Assembly: GCA_021775195.1 (NCBI GenBank) | Contig: JAJFIG010000508.1 | Span: 1-8,142 of the forward strand | Reading direction: 5' to 3' | Length of the DNA stretch: 8,142 nt | Source of the DNA: Rhodospirillales bacterium | Lineage (GTDB): Bacteria; Pseudomonadota; Alphaproteobacteria; Rhodospirillales; 2-02-FULL-58-16 | In this document: positions 1-8,142 of the stretch, in pieces | How positions within the stretch are numbered: the first letter of the stretch is position 1 | Layout: each line of letters begins with the position of its first letter | Notes under the pieces: model-generated | The model's database searches: none | What the model saw: the letters and a program-made list of their open reading frames with translations, nothing else | Told to the model about the DNA's origin: nothing | Position numbers and translations under genes: made by a program

Positions 1-1472
1 CATCCCGAGAACAGGGCCGATGCGGCGTCGGCGGCGCTCGATAGAAGGGGACTGGGATAGATGAAAAACAGGAGGATGATCAGGCTCGTTCCCGCCAGCA
101 CGACGCCGATTTCCCGGGCAACCGGCTTTTCGAAACTGTCCACCAGGTCGTCGAAATACATCACTTTGACGATACGAAGGTAGTAGAAGGCGGAGACGAC
201 GCTGCTCAGAACGCCGATCACGGCAAGGGCGTAAAATTCGGATTCGATGGCGGCCAGGAATATGTAGAGCTTGCCGAAGAAGCCCGCCAGTGGCGGAATC
301 CCGGCCATGGAAAACATGAAGATGGCGAGGGCCAACGCCACCATGGGATGGCTCTTCGACAGGCCGGCAAGATCGTCGATGTCTTCGACCATGCGGCCGT
401 TGCGGCGCATGCACAGGATGCAGGCGAACGCCCCGATATTCATGAACAGGTAAATGGCCATATAGATCATGACACCGCGCACGCCCACGGCGTTGCCGAC
501 GGCGAGGCCGATCAGCGCGTATCCGACGTGCCCAATGGAACTGTAGGCCATGAGGCGCTTGATGTTTTGTTGCGCGATGGCGGTGAAGGAGCCGAGCAAC
601 ATGGAAGCAATGGATATCAGGATAACGACCTGCTGCCATTGGGCCGTCAAATCACCGAAGGGGCCGATCATAAGACGCAGGAACAGAGCGATCGCCGCGA
701 TCTTGGGGCCGACCGAGAAGAACGCGGTGACCGGTGTCGGCGCGCCCTCGTAGACGTCCGGGGTCCACATGTGAAACGGCACCGCCGATACCTTGAAGGC
801 AAGACCGGCGAGGATGAAGACGATGCCGATGATCAATCCGATGGACGGACTGTGCCCCGCGGTACCGTGGAATAGCGCCGCCAGGCCGTCGAAGCTGGTG
901 GTGCCGGCGAACCCGTAGACCAGGGAACTACCGTACAAAAGCATGCCCGAAGCCAGGGCGCCTAGAACGAAGTACTTCAATCCAGCCTCGGTGGAGCGGG
1001 TATCGTCGCGCTGGAAGGAGGCCAGGACGTAAAGGGAAAGGCTCTGCAGTTCCAGGCCGAGGTAGAGTGCGATGAGATCGTTGGCCGAGATCATCATCAT
1101 CATGCCGATACTGGCGAAGAGGACCAGGATCGCGTATTCGAACCGCGCCATGCGTTGGTATTTGAGATAGTCCTGGGAAATGACGAGGGCCAGCGCCGAG
1201 GCGATCAACACCAGGGTCTTGAAGAATACGGCAAAGGGGTCGGTGATGAACATGCCGCCGAAGGTGAGCATCCGCCCTCCGGCCAGGGTCCACACAAGCA
1301 GCAAGGTCAGCACCGCGGTTATGACGCTGAGTCGTGTGACCAGCCGTGCCGAATCCTCGACCTGCTGCTCATTGCCGTCCCTCTGGTAGACGCCGAGCAT
1401 GAGTAGTGCCATGGCCACGCAGGCCAGGAACAATTCCGGCATCACCGGTACAAGGTTGGGAACGTCCGACAT
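1..1472 (-). CDS. nuoN: NADH-quinone oxidoreductase subunit N (proximal antiporter-like pump), cut at the window edge
   Basis: NuoN (ND2 homologue) is the pump next to NuoK. I translated the minus strand from the ATG at 1470-1472 to base 1 and found 490 complete codons without a stop or frameshift. The product starts [20 protein letters not shown]. Proton-path residues are visible: Glu141 in [17 protein letters not shown], Lys227 in [16 protein letters not shown] followed by [20 protein letters not shown], Lys257 in [14 protein letters not shown], Lys305 in [20 protein letters not shown], and Lys401 in [19 protein letters not shown]. These match Glu133, Lys217, Lys247 and Lys395 of E. coli plus the shared discontinuous helix. 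After a last membrane helix the protein ends ...[11 protein letters not shown], and the two leftover bases are TG. A following A would give TGA, which fits the usual family length, so probably only one base of the gene is missing. Likely ribosome binding site AAGGA lies at 1484-1488, 11 nt upstream and slightly far. Confidence 0.97.
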   Translation of the reverse strand, partial: MSDVPNLVPVMPELFLACVAMALLMLGVYQRDGNEQQVEDSARLVTRLSVITAVLTLLLVWTLAGGRMLTFGGMFITDPFAVFFKTLVLIASALALVISQDYLKYQRMARFEYAILVLFASIGMMMMISANDLIALYLGLELQSLSLYVLASFQRDDTRSTEAGLKYFVLGALASGMLLYGSSLVYGFAGTTSFDGLAALFHGTAGHSPSIGLIIGIVFILAGLAFKVSAVPFHMWTPDVYEGAPTPVTAFFSVGPKIAAIALFLRLMIGPFGDLTAQWQQVVILISIASMLLGSFTAIAQQNIKRLMAYSSIGHVGYALIGLAVGNAVGVRGVMIYMAIYLFMNIGAFACILCMRRNGRMVEDIDDLAGLSKSHPMVALALAIFMFSMAGIPPLAGFFGKLYIFLAAIESEFYALAVIGVLSSVVSAFYYLRIVKVMYFDDLVDSFEKPVAREIGVVLAGTSLIILLFFIYPSPLLSSAADAASALFSG

Positions 1473-1500
1473 GGACCGTCGATTCCTTCTTTGGTGCCCG

Positions 1501-3018
1501 TCAGTGTCCGGCGATCACGGCGGCGCCTTCGGCTGCCGCCCTTGCCGCTTCGAAGGGCTGGATCAGGTTGTTGACCGATACGTGCATGATATCAAGGAAG
1601 GTTACGGGATAAATGCCCATCCACAGAACCAGGATTACGAGCGGAGCGAAGACGGCGACCTCGCGCCGGCTCAGGTCCATAATCCGTTGCAGGTCTTCCT
1701 TGACCAGTTTGCCGAATATGACCCGGCGGTAGAGATAGAGCATGTAGACGGCGCCCAGAATGACGCCCGTGGCCGCCAGCGCCGCGACCCAGGTGTCGGC
1801 CTGGAAAGCACCCAGCAGGACCAGGAACTCGCCGACGAACCCACCGGTGCCCGGCAGGCCGACGGAGGCCAGCATGAAGAGCATGAATATCAGGGCGTAT
1901 GCCGGCATGCGATGGACCAGGCCGCCGTAAGTGCTGATGTCGCGTGAGTGCATGCGGTCGTAGACGACACCGACGATGAGGAACAGGGCGGCGGAAACCA
2001 CGCCATGGCTGAGCATTGTGTAGATCGCGCCCTCGACGCCATGGATCGTGAGGGTGAAGGTGCCGATGGTCACGAACCCCATGTGTGCCACCGAGGAATA
2101 GGCGATCAGCTTCTTCATGTCCTCCTGCGCCAGGGCGACAAGGGAGGTGTAAATGACGGCGATGATGCTGAGGGTGTAAATCAGTGGCGTGAATTCCACG
2201 GTGGCGTCGGGGAACATGGGCAGGGAAAAGCGCAGAAACCCGTAACCGCCGAATTTCAAGAGTACCGCGGCAAGGATGACCGAGCCCGCCGTCGGCGCCT
2301 CGACGTGGGCGTCGGGCAGCCAGGTGTGAACCGGCCACATGGGGACCTTGACGGCGAAGGAGGCGAAGAAGGCGAGCCACAACCACGTCTGCATGGCCGC
2401 CGGGAAACTGAAGGCCATCAATGCCGGAATATCCGCCGTGCCGGCCGTGTAGTACATGGTCAGCATGGCCAGGAGCATCAGCACCGAGCCCAGCAAAGTG
2501 AACAGAAAGAACTTGAACGACGCGTATACCCGTCGCGGCCCGCCCCAGACGCCGATGATCAGGAACATCGGGATCAGGACCCCCTCGAAGAAAATGTAGA
2601 AGAGGAAAAGATCCAGGGCACAGAACATGCCGATCATCATGGTTTCCAGGACCAGGAAGGAGATCATGTATTCCCGGTGCCGGTCGCGGACGTTCTCCCA
2701 GCTTGCGAGCACGCAAATGGGAGTCAGCAGGGTCGTCAGCATGACGAACAGCATGGAAATGCCGTCGATGCCCATGTGGTACGAGATCTTGAAAGCGGGC
2801 ATCCAGGCGGCCCGCTCCTCGAACTGGAAGGCGGCGGTCCCGGAATTGAAGTTGAACCATATGTAAAGCGACAAAAAGAAGGTGATGAGCGACGTCCACA
2901 AGGCAACGTTGCGGGCGTTGCGGCCGACCACCTCGGCATCGCCACGAATGGTCAGAATGAACCCGGCACCCACCAAGGGCAGGAAGGTGATCAGGGAAAG
3001 GATTGGGAAGTGACTCAT
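1501..3018 (-). CDS. nuoM: NADH-quinone oxidoreductase subunit M (central antiporter-like proton pump)
   Basis: NuoM (ND4 homologue) is the middle of the three antiporter-like proton channels. It encodes 505 residues, the usual length, and is hydrophobic throughout. Key residues are in place: Glu145 in [18 protein letters not shown], Lys224 in [20 protein letters not shown], Lys255 in [16 protein letters not shown], and Glu397 in [13 protein letters not shown]. These correspond to Glu144, Lys234, Lys265 and Glu407 of E. coli NuoM. The motif [19 protein letters not shown] (301-319) is the discontinuous-helix region shared by all three pumps. The start at 3016-3018 ([15 protein letters not shown]) lies 10 nt after the nuoL stop. 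Its ribosome binding site (GAAGCGG) is weak, so translation probably relies on ribosomes ending nuoL. A soluble Ala-rich C-terminal tail (about 488-505) ends at TGA 1501-1503. Confidence 0.98.
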   Translation of the reverse strand: MSHFPILSLITFLPLVGAGFILTIRGDAEVVGRNARNVALWTSLITFFLSLYIWFNFNSGTAAFQFEERAAWMPAFKISYHMGIDGISMLFVMLTTLLTPICVLASWENVRDRHREYMISFLVLETMMIGMFCALDLFLFYIFFEGVLIPMFLIIGVWGGPRRVYASFKFFLFTLLGSVLMLLAMLTMYYTAGTADIPALMAFSFPAAMQTWLWLAFFASFAVKVPMWPVHTWLPDAHVEAPTAGSVILAAVLLKFGGYGFLRFSLPMFPDATVEFTPLIYTLSIIAVIYTSLVALAQEDMKKLIAYSSVAHMGFVTIGTFTLTIHGVEGAIYTMLSHGVVSAALFLIVGVVYDRMHSRDISTYGGLVHRMPAYALIFMLFMLASVGLPGTGGFVGEFLVLLGAFQADTWVAALAATGVILGAVYMLYLYRRVIFGKLVKEDLQRIMDLSRREVAVFAPLVILVLWMGIYPVTFLDIMHVSVNNLIQPFEAARAAAEGAAVIAGH

Positions 3019-3028
3019 CGCCGCTTCA

Positions 3029-4984
3029 TCATGTCTGTTTCAACAAATACCAGGTGATAAGGGTCACCACGCCGATCAACATGGCGAAAGCGTAGTGGTA
3101 CACGTAGCCGCTCTGCAGGCGGCCCATCCGGCGGGCCAGGTCGCGGGTCGCCGCGGCGATGCCGTCCGGGCCGCAGCCGTCGATCAGGGCGCCGTCGCCG
3201 GTCTTCCAGAAACCCCGTCCCAGCCAAAAGGCCGTGCGGACAAACAGGAAATCGTAAAGCTCGTCGAAGTACCATTTGTGGACCAGGAACTGATAGATCG
3301 CCTGGAACCGGCCGGCGATCGCCGCCGGCAGGCCCGGTGCGACCAGGTACAACACGACGGCCAGCGCGATGCCGGCGGCACCCACGGCCAACGGCAGGTA
3401 CTTGACCCACGCGGGTACGTGGTGGGCGGCCTCCAAGGCCGTGTGCGCCGGCAGGATCAGGATCGAATCGCCCCAGAACTCGCTGGCGTGCTCGCCGACG
3501 AAGGAGGCATATCCCGCGTAGCCGGCGAAGATGGCGCCGGCGGCCAGGACCATCAGCGGCAGGAGCATGACCTTGGGCGATTCGTGGACGCGCGCCATGA
3601 CCCTCTCGTCGGCGCGCGGTTCGCCATGGAAGGCCATGAACAGCAAGCGCCAGGAATAGAATGCCGTCAGGAATGCAGCGGTGATGCCCATCCAGAAGGC
3701 ATAGGCACCGATGCCCGTATGGGCCGCGTATGCGGCCTCCAGAACGATGTCCTTGGAAAAGTAACCGGCGAAGGGTGGAACTCCCGCCAAGGCCAGCGAC
3801 CCGATCCACATGAGCGCGTAGGTGACCGGAATTTTCTTCCAGATGCCGCCCATGTTGCGCATGTCCTGTTCGTCGGACATGGCGTGGATCACACATCCGG
3901 CGCCGAGGAAGAGGAGCGCCTTGAAGAAGGCATGGGTCATCAGGTGGAAGATGCCCGCCGAATAAGCCGATACGCCGCAGGCAAAGAACATGTAACCGAG
4001 TTGGGAGCAGGTGGAGTACGCAATCACCCGCTTGATGTCGTTTTGCACGCAGCCGATGGTGGCGGCGAAAATCGCCGTCGTGCCGCCGACGAGGGTGACC
4101 ACCGTCAGGGCGGTATCCGAATACTCGAAAAGCGGCGACAGCCGGGCGACCATGAAGACGCCCGCCGTGACCATGGTGGCGGCGTGGATCAGGGCGGAAA
4201 CCGGTGTCGGGCCTTCCATGGCGTCGGGTAGCCAGGTGTGCAGGCCGATCTGCGCCGACTTGCCCATGGCGCCCATGAACAGCAGCAGGCAGATGACCGT
4301 GAGGGCATGGAACTCGCCGCCGAAGACGGACAGGGTGGCGCCGGCCTTGCTTCCGCCGGTGGCGAAAATGGTGTCGAGATTCACGGACTGGAAAAGAACG
4401 AAGGTGGCGAAGATGCCGAGGGCGAAGCCGAAATCGCCGACGCGGTTGACGACGAAGGCCTTGATGGCGGCGGCGCAGGCGGACGGCTTGTCGTACCAGA
4501 AGCCGATGAGAAGGTAGGAGACGAGGCCGACGCCTTCCCATCCGAAATAGAGCTGCACCAGGTTGTCGGCCGTCACCAGCATCAGCATGAAGAAGGTGAA
4601 CAGGCTCAGGTAGGACATGAAGCGCGGGATCGAGGGGTCGTGGTGCATGTAGCCGATGGCGTAGACATGGATCACCGACGAGACCACGGTTACCGTCGAC
4701 AACATCACCGCCGACAGTGTGTCGATCTTCAGGGCCCAGGAAATCTCGAGGCCGCCGGAATTGATCCAGGTGAAAAGCTCGATGGTGACCGGGTTGCCGC
4801 CGATGACGACGGCGTTGAAGACGAACAGCGAGGCGACCGCGGCGAGGATGAGGCCGGTGCAGGTCACGAGTTGGGCGGCCCTGTCGATGCGGGCCTTCCT
4901 GTCCTTGTCCTCGGGGGCGAGGAAAGCCAGGAAGCCGGCGATCAGGGAGCCCAGCAGGGGCAGGAATACGGCGGATGTGTACAT
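3029..4984 (-). CDS. nuoL: NADH-quinone oxidoreductase subunit L (distal antiporter-like proton pump)
   Basis: NuoL (ND5 homologue) is the most distal Mrp-antiporter-like proton channel of complex I and bears the long lateral helix. It encodes 651 residues, within the family range. The N-terminal oxidoreductase domain (about 65-115, including [20 protein letters not shown]) precedes the antiporter core (about 130-430). Residues equivalent to the E. coli proton-path set are present: Glu150 in [19 protein letters not shown], Lys242 in [20 protein letters not shown], Lys319 in [12 protein letters not shown], Lys355 in [13 protein letters not shown], and Lys411 in [13 protein letters not shown]. 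The C-terminal part (about 440-651) contains the region of the lateral helix and ends in a hydrophobic anchor (632-648). Start ATG 4982-4984 follows nuoK by 9 nt, with GAGGG overlapping the nuoK stop as a likely ribosome binding site. Two TGA codons in tandem (3026-3031) close the gene. Third positions are markedly GC-rich here. Confidence 0.98.
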   Translation of the reverse strand: MYTSAVFLPLLGSLIAGFLAFLAPEDKDRKARIDRAAQLVTCTGLILAAVASLFVFNAVVIGGNPVTIELFTWINSGGLEISWALKIDTLSAVMLSTVTVVSSVIHVYAIGYMHHDPSIPRFMSYLSLFTFFMLMLVTADNLVQLYFGWEGVGLVSYLLIGFWYDKPSACAAAIKAFVVNRVGDFGFALGIFATFVLFQSVNLDTIFATGGSKAGATLSVFGGEFHALTVICLLLFMGAMGKSAQIGLHTWLPDAMEGPTPVSALIHAATMVTAGVFMVARLSPLFEYSDTALTVVTLVGGTTAIFAATIGCVQNDIKRVIAYSTCSQLGYMFFACGVSAYSAGIFHLMTHAFFKALLFLGAGCVIHAMSDEQDMRNMGGIWKKIPVTYALMWIGSLALAGVPPFAGYFSKDIVLEAAYAAHTGIGAYAFWMGITAAFLTAFYSWRLLFMAFHGEPRADERVMARVHESPKVMLLPLMVLAAGAIFAGYAGYASFVGEHASEFWGDSILILPAHTALEAAHHVPAWVKYLPLAVGAAGIALAVVLYLVAPGLPAAIAGRFQAIYQFLVHKWYFDELYDFLFVRTAFWLGRGFWKTGDGALIDGCGPDGIAAATRDLARRMGRLQSGYVYHYAFAMLIGVVTLITWYLLKQT

Positions 4985-4993
4985 GCCCTGCCC

Positions 4994-5305
4994 TCACCCC
5001 TTCATCATGTTGATGTCTTCGACGGCGATGGAGCCGCGGTTGCGGAAGTAGACGACCAGGATCGCCAGGCCGATGGCCGCCTCGGCCGCCGCCACGGTGA
5101 GGACGAACATGGCGAAGATCTGGCCGACGAGGTCGTGCAGGTGGGCGGAGAAGGCGACAAGGTTGATGTTTACGGCCAGGAGCATCAACTCGACCGACAT
5201 GAGAATGATAATCACATTCTTGCGATTGAGGAATATCCCGAAAATCCCCAGCGCGAACAAAATCGCCGCCACGGTCAGGTAGTGGGAAAGTCCGATCTCC
5301 AACAT
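4994..5305 (-). CDS. nuoK: NADH-quinone oxidoreductase subunit K
   Basis: NuoK (ND4L homologue) is a three-helix membrane subunit carrying buried glutamates in the proton path between NuoH/NuoJ and NuoN. It encodes 103 residues, near the usual length. After the start ([20 protein letters not shown]) comes [20 protein letters not shown] with Glu39, and then [20 protein letters not shown] with Glu75. By position and motif these match the functional pair Glu36 and Glu72 of E. coli NuoK. The start is fixed by a strong ribosome binding site 5 nt upstream and by the TGATG overlap with nuoJ, which implies coupled translation. The gene ends with TGA at 4994-4996, 9 nt before nuoL. Confidence 0.97.
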   Translation of the reverse strand: MLEIGLSHYLTVAAILFALGIFGIFLNRKNVIIILMSVELMLLAVNINLVAFSAHLHDLVGQIFAMFVLTVAAAEAAIGLAILVVYFRNRGSIAVEDINMMKG

Positions 5306-5919
5306 CAGATTCCCTTCCCCGTCTCGACGTCACGAACCGTCACGGTCTCCCGTGCCGGACGATTGACCTGATCGCCGATCCGCTGCCGCCGCACGCCTTC
5401 GCGGCGGCGATGGGTCAGAACGATGGCGCCGATCATCGCCACCAGGAGAATAAGACCGGCGGCCTGGAACAGGTAAATGTAATGGGTATACAGAAGCTCC
5501 CCGAGGGCATGGGTGTTGGATACCAGATCAGGCGCCGGTGTGGGCGCGGTCCCGCCTTTTGTTGTCTCCGGAGTCAAGGTCCAGCCGCCGACGACGACGA
5601 GCAGTTCCACCAACATCACCAGTCCGACAAGGGCGCCGATGGGCAGGTATTGAAGAAAGCCCTGCCGCAACTCGACAAAACTGATGTCCAACATCATGAC
5701 CACGAACATGAACAGAACCGCCACGGCGCCGACGTACACGACGATAAGGATCATCGCCAAGAATTCGGCGCCCAAGAGGATGAACAGGCCGGCTGAATTG
5801 AAAAAGGCCAGGATCAAGAAGAGGACGGAGTGCACCGGATTGCGTACCGATATGACCATCAAGCCGGCCGCCACGGTGATAAATGCGAACAGATAAAATG
5901 CCAGGCCCTGAACAATCAT
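5305..5919 (-). CDS. nuoJ: NADH-quinone oxidoreductase subunit J
   Basis: NuoJ (ND6 homologue) is a small membrane subunit that connects the quinone-chamber subunit NuoH to the proton pumps; its third helix is linked to conformational coupling. It encodes 204 residues with five hydrophobic segments. The highly conserved core is [15 protein letters not shown] (26-40), then [20 protein letters not shown] (41-60) and [19 protein letters not shown] (61-79). Glu53, in LLGAEFLAM, matches the conserved membrane glutamate of the family. A Pro/Thr-rich loop (about 116-140) precedes the last helix, [20 protein letters not shown] (150-169). A basic cytoplasmic tail (170-204, [11 protein letters not shown]...) follows, a form I associate with alphaproteobacterial NuoJ. 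The TGA at 5305-5307 shares one base with the nuoK ATG (TGATG). Confidence 0.96.
   Translation of the reverse strand: MIVQGLAFYLFAFITVAAGLMVISVRNPVHSVLFLILAFFNSAGLFILLGAEFLAMILIVVYVGAVAVLFMFVVMMLDISFVELRQGFLQYLPIGALVGLVMLVELLVVVGGWTLTPETTKGGTAPTPAPDLVSNTHALGELLYTHYIYLFQAAGLILLVAMIGAIVLTHRRREGVRRQRIGDQVNRPARETVTVRDVETGKGI
5311..5320 (-). promoter_or_regulatory. Ribosome binding site of nuoK
   Basis: GGGGAAGGGA on the minus strand, ending 5 nt before the nuoK ATG at 5305 and lying within the final codons of nuoJ. It is the strongest Shine-Dalgarno match seen in the window. Confidence 0.7.
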
Positions 5920-5981
5920 TGGCTTCCCTGCCTCAATTCGGCCAGTTCTGGATTCGGTCGTACTCCGCGGTGTCTCATCAT
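5916..5981 (-). CDS. Possible 21-residue small ORF between nuoI and nuoJ
   Basis: I do not recognise this ORF and its translation is unproven. In the 81-nt gap between nuoI and nuoJ, a double ATG (5976-5981) opens a 22-codon frame. It begins MMRHRGVRPNP, ends [10 protein letters not shown], and stops at TGA 5916-5918. That stop overlaps the nuoJ start as ATGA, a common translational-coupling arrangement. The ATG is 19 nt after the nuoI stop, and a purine-rich GAGAGA sits directly before it. The same 19 nt hold two copies of ATCGAGA separated by two A's (5982-5999). The peptide would be basic at the N-terminus with a short helix-like C-terminal half and no membrane segment. It fills almost the whole gap, and the nuoJ ribosome binding site lies inside its last codons. 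It could be a real peptide, a coupling leader for nuoJ, or chance: a 22-codon open frame in GC-rich DNA is not rare. Confidence 0.3.
   Translation of the reverse strand: MMRHRGVRPNPELAELRQGSQ
5923..5929 (-). promoter_or_regulatory. Ribosome binding site of nuoJ
   Basis: AGGGAAG on the minus strand, with the AGGGA core ending 5 nt before the nuoJ ATG at 5919. It supports this start and lies inside the end of the possible small ORF, so ribosomes finishing that ORF would sit on it. Confidence 0.65.
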
Positions 5982-6000
5982 TCTCTCGATTTTCTCGATC

Positions 6001-6489
6001 TCAACGGTAGGGGGCGTTCGCCCTCAGGCGTTCCGCAATTTCGGTTTCCCATCTATCGCCGTTGGAAAGCAGTTTTTCCTTGTCGTAAAGCAATTCCTCA
6101 CGGGTTTCGGTGGAGTACTCGAAGTTAGGCCCTTCGACAATGGCGTCCACCGGGCAGGCTTCCTCGCAGAAACCGCAATAAATGCACTTCAGCATGTCGA
6201 TGTCATAGCGAGTAGTGCGGCGGCTACCGTCGTCGCGAGGTTCGGCCTCGATAGTGATGGCCTGGGCAGGGCAGATGGCTTCGCACAGCTTGCAGGCGAT
6301 GCAGCGTTCTTCCCCGTTGGGATATCGGCGTAGGGCATGCTCGCCCCGGAAACGGGGGCTCAACGGTCCTTTCTCGTAAGGATAGTTAATCGTGACCTTG
6401 GGCCGAAACATGTATCGCAATGTCAAAGCCAAACCCGATACGAGTTCGGTCCAGAGGGCGGTGCGAATACTGCGGTCGATGAAACTCAT
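6001..6489 (-). CDS. nuoI: NADH-quinone oxidoreductase subunit I (two [4Fe-4S] ferredoxin-like subunit)
   Basis: NuoI (TYKY homologue) carries clusters N6a and N6b, which pass electrons from NuoG to NuoB next to the quinone site. It encodes 162 residues, the normal length for alphaproteobacteria. Two complete CxxCxxCxxxCP motifs are visible: Cys63, Cys66, Cys69, Cys73 ([12 protein letters not shown]) and Cys102, Cys105, Cys108, Cys112 ([12 protein letters not shown]), so all eight cluster ligands are present. The N-terminal segment around residues 11-30 is an amphipathic anchor ending in [20 protein letters not shown]. The start at 6487-6489 ([13 protein letters not shown]) is chosen because family similarity begins there. 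A longer in-frame ATG at 6597 would add 36 residues made of out-of-frame nuoH sequence. The upstream GGGACAGG (6495-6502) is a modest ribosome binding site. The gene is separated from nuoJ by 81 nt, the largest gap in the window. Confidence 0.97.
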   Translation of the reverse strand: MSFIDRSIRTALWTELVSGLALTLRYMFRPKVTINYPYEKGPLSPRFRGEHALRRYPNGEERCIACKLCEAICPAQAITIEAEPRDDGSRRTTRYDIDMLKCIYCGFCEEACPVDAIVEGPNFEYSTETREELLYDKEKLLSNGDRWETEIAERLRANAPYR

Positions 6490-6506
6490 GTTTGCCTGTC
6501 CCGTTC

Positions 6507-7532
6507 TCAACCAACTACCGGGGCAAGATCGAAGGCAACCAGCACGCCGGCAACGATCGCGACACCAGCCAGTGAAATTGGTAGAAATACCTTCCAACCG
6601 AGCCGCATAAGTTGGTCATAGCGATAGCGCGGGAATGTCGCCCTTACCCATAGGAAGATGAACAACATGGCGGCGATCTTGAAGGCGAACCATACGGGTC
6701 CGGGGATCCAGTTGAACGGCGCGATATCTACCGGCGGCAACCACCCGCCAAGGAAAAGAATGCTGGTCATGCCTGCCATCAGGATCATGAACGCATACTC
6801 TCCAAGGAAGAACAGCGCAAATGTCATGGCTGAATATTCAACATTGTAGCCGGCTACAAGTTCCGCCTCTGCTTCCGGCAGATCAAAGGGGTGGCGATTG
6901 GTCTCGGCCAGAGTCGAAACAAAGAAAATCACTGCCATGGGGAACAGGGGAACGACAAACCAGACCTTCTTTTGGGCCATGACAATGTCGGAAAGGTTGA
7001 GGGAGCCGACACAAAGAAGCACGGTGATGATGATGAACCCCATGGATACTTCATAGGACACCATCTGGGCCGCCGACCGCAGGGAGCCCAGGAAGGCATA
7101 CCTGGAATTACTTGCCCAGCCTGCCATGAGGATGCCGTAAACCGACAAAGAGGAAATGGCGAACAGGTACAATATACCGACGTTGATGTCGGCCAACACG
7201 ATACCTTCCCCGAAAGGAACAACAGCCCAGGCGATCAGGGCAAGGATGAAGGTCAGGCACGGAGCGAGGATAAACACACCGCGATTGGCGCCCGTGGGGA
7301 TAACGGTTTCCTTCAAGAATAGTTTGAGGCCGTCGGCCAGCGGCTGAAGAAGACCGAAGGGGCCGACCACGTTGGGACCCCGGCGGAGTTGCATGGCGCC
7401 AATTACCTTGCGTTCAAAATACGTGAGGTAGGCGACGGCACCGAGCAGGGGCAGAACGATGACCAAGATCTTGATCACGATCCAAATCGTCGGCCACGCA
7501 TAGTCGAACCAGAATTGAGTCACATCAGCCAT
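6507..7532 (-). CDS. nuoH: NADH-quinone oxidoreductase subunit H (quinone-site membrane subunit)
   Basis: NuoH (ND1 homologue) is the membrane subunit that joins the peripheral arm and forms much of the quinone-binding chamber. It encodes 341 residues starting [13 protein letters not shown], a usual length, with about eight hydrophobic segments. Visible signatures are [20 protein letters not shown] (residues 40-59) followed by [16 protein letters not shown], the acidic loop [20 protein letters not shown] (209-228), and [20 protein letters not shown] (293-312). These loops face the quinone chamber and NuoI/NuoB/NuoD in known structures. I chose the ATG at 7530-7532 because AAGGA lies 9 nt upstream and because alignable NuoH sequence begins there. 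An in-frame ATG at 7599-7601 would add 23 residues lying wholly inside nuoG coding sequence. The gene ends with TGA, 17 nt before nuoI. Confidence 0.97.
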   Translation of the reverse strand: MADVTQFWFDYAWPTIWIVIKILVIVLPLLGAVAYLTYFERKVIGAMQLRRGPNVVGPFGLLQPLADGLKLFLKETVIPTGANRGVFILAPCLTFILALIAWAVVPFGEGIVLADINVGILYLFAISSLSVYGILMAGWASNSRYAFLGSLRSAAQMVSYEVSMGFIIITVLLCVGSLNLSDIVMAQKKVWFVVPLFPMAVIFFVSTLAETNRHPFDLPEAEAELVAGYNVEYSAMTFALFFLGEYAFMILMAGMTSILFLGGWLPPVDIAPFNWIPGPVWFAFKIAAMLFIFLWVRATFPRYRYDQLMRLGWKVFLPISLAGVAIVAGVLVAFDLAPVVG

Positions 7533-8142
7533 CGGTTCCCGTCCTTCCCATTTGCGGTGCGGCAAATGTTTCGGTGCAGCGGGCCATGGTGACTGAAGCA
7601 CGGCTGATCGGGTCGGTCATATAGAAATTTTCAATTGGAGCGACGAAGGCGCTTGGCTCAATGTTTCCGCCTTCTTTGCCGAAGGGGCCCCAGGGGGCCG
7701 GCGCCAATAAATCCGGGCCATTTCCGAACACGGAGTTTATCTCTACCATGCGTGCCCGAAGGTCATTGATGCCGACGAACGACAAGGTGTGCCCGAGGGA
7801 CGCCGATAGAGCACGAATGATCTTCCAATCCTCGCGCGCATCACCAGGGGGCGAAACCGCTAGTCTGGCCTGTTGCACCCGTCCTTCGGTGTTGACGTAG
7901 GTGGCGGCCTTTTCCGTGTAAGCGGCGCCGGGCAGGATCACGTCGGCCCTGTGTGCCCCGGCATCTCCGTGATGCCCCTGGTATATGACGAAGGCCTTGC
8001 CCAGCCGTGCCATGTCGATTTCGTCGGCGCCAAGAAGATAAACGGCGTCAATGGTTCCCGAAGAAGCTCCGTCAAGGATACCGGCGGTATCCAGGCCACC
8101 GGTGCCGGGAAGGAAACCGAGGTCAAGGCCGCCGACGCGGGC
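7525..8142 (-). CDS. nuoG: NADH-quinone oxidoreductase subunit G, C-terminal part (5' end outside window)
   Basis: NuoG is the large Fe-S subunit of the peripheral arm of complex I. Its C-terminal half resembles molybdopterin oxidoreductases but is not known to carry a catalytic molybdenum centre in this complex. The frame is open from the window edge for 205 codons to a TGA at 7525-7527; the N-terminal Fe-S cluster domains lie outside. The visible part contains the family stretch [19 protein letters not shown] followed by TEGRVQQ, and then [14 protein letters not shown], all typical of the end of alphaproteobacterial NuoG. The first ATG inside the window (8011-8013) is internal: the 43 codons before it are in frame and also read as NuoG ([20 protein letters not shown], then [11 protein letters not shown]). 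The last codons overlap the start of nuoH by 8 nt, which suggests translational coupling. Identity is secure from the sequence; the statement on metal content is family knowledge. Confidence 0.96.
   Translation of the reverse strand, partial: ARVGGLDLGFLPGTGGLDTAGILDGASSGTIDAVYLLGADEIDMARLGKAFVIYQGHHGDAGAHRADVILPGAAYTEKAATYVNTEGRVQQARLAVSPPGDAREDWKIIRALSASLGHTLSFVGINDLRARMVEINSVFGNGPDLLAPAPWGPFGKEGGNIEPSAFVAPIENFYMTDPISRASVTMARCTETFAAPQMGRTGTDG
7542..7546 (-). promoter_or_regulatory. Ribosome binding site of nuoH
   Basis: AAGGA on the minus strand, 9 nt before the ATG at 7532 and inside the last codons of nuoG. It supports the internal start over the longer in-frame ATG at 7601. Confidence 0.7.

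Noticed and set aside
1592..2899. A 435-codon minus-strand open frame inside nuoM.
   Set aside because: It is an alternative frame of nuoM with Arg/His/Pro-rich composition and no family resemblance; nuoM in its own frame carries all expected functional residues.
3315..3322. GCGATCGC palindrome within nuoL, and a second copy at 689-696 in nuoN, resembling the cyanobacterial HIP1 element.
   Set aside because: There are only two copies in 8 kb, both inside conserved codons (Ala-Ile-Ala type), and gene content points away from cyanobacteria. This is expected by chance in GC-rich coding DNA.
3015..5333. A 772-codon minus-strand open frame across nuoL and nuoK.
   Set aside because: It is out of frame with two clearly recognised genes, and its translation is low-complexity Arg/His/Pro/Gly-rich sequence, typical of an alternative frame in high-GC DNA.
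1399..5371. A chain of long plus-strand open frames (182, 369, 378 and 377 codons) lying opposite nuoN/nuoM, nuoM, nuoL and nuoL/nuoK/nuoJ.
   Set aside because: They are antisense shadows. GC-rich codons on the minus strand leave few stops in this frame, and the complement of hydrophobic membrane-protein codons gives the hydrophilic Gln/Asp/Glu/His/Arg-rich translations seen. They have no recognisable domains, while the minus strand encodes well-conserved complex I subunits throughout.
5917..5949. A possible TGGC/GCCA stem that would place the nuoJ ribosome binding site in a loop.
   Set aside because: The stem is only 4 bp with a long loop and does not extend in either direction, so it is too weak to call a regulatory structure.
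6487..6597. A longer nuoI starting at 6597 with 36 extra residues, including several cysteines that might suggest an extra metal site.
   Set aside because: The extension is out-of-frame nuoH sequence; the cysteines do not form a CxxCxxC pattern, and NuoI family similarity begins at MSFIDRS.
7530..7601. A longer nuoH starting at 7601 with 23 extra residues.
   Set aside because: The extension lies entirely within nuoG coding sequence, does not resemble the NuoH N-terminus, and the internal ATG at 7532 has a ribosome binding site at suitable spacing.

Overview
The window is one strand-coherent stretch of a nuo operon, encoding the proton-translocating NADH:quinone oxidoreductase (respiratory complex I). 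Everything recognisable is on the minus strand. Reading 5'->3' along that strand (high to low coordinates), the order is nuoG (3' part only), nuoH, nuoI, a possible 21-codon small ORF, nuoJ, nuoK, nuoL, nuoM and nuoN. NuoN is open to the window edge and probably ends one base beyond it. The gene order, the 162-residue NuoI, the high GC and the detailed wording of the conserved motifs suggest an alphaproteobacterium, perhaps of the Rhodospirillales. That placement rests on family resemblance recalled from memory, not on a search.

Layout: nuoG C-terminal part (7525-8142), nuoH (6507-7532, overlapping nuoG by 8 nt), nuoI (6001-6489, 17 nt after nuoH), an 81-nt nuoI-nuoJ gap, nuoJ (5305-5919), nuoK (4994-5305, sharing one base with nuoJ), nuoL (3029-4984, 9 nt after nuoK), nuoM (1501-3018, 10 nt after nuoL) and nuoN (1-1472, 28 nt after nuoM). 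No gap exceeds 81 nt, and I see no promoter, terminator, tRNA, mobile element, CRISPR array or long repeat. The tight packing implies one polycistronic message whose promoter lies upstream of nuoG and whose terminator lies downstream of nuoN, both outside the window.

How the genes work together: NuoG and NuoI belong to the peripheral arm that carries electrons through Fe-S clusters from NADH towards quinone. NuoH forms the membrane part of the quinone chamber and the start of the proton path. NuoJ and NuoK link NuoH to the three antiporter-like pumps NuoN, NuoM and NuoL. The charged residues known to matter for proton transfer in E. coli complex I are present in NuoK, NuoL, NuoM and NuoN, so the complex looks functional.

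This is essentially an ordinary housekeeping region. The one thing not explained by the standard gene set is the small ORF in the nuoI-nuoJ gap, whose stop overlaps the nuoJ start as ATGA. Third-position GC also differs visibly between genes. I found no evidence of a novel system.
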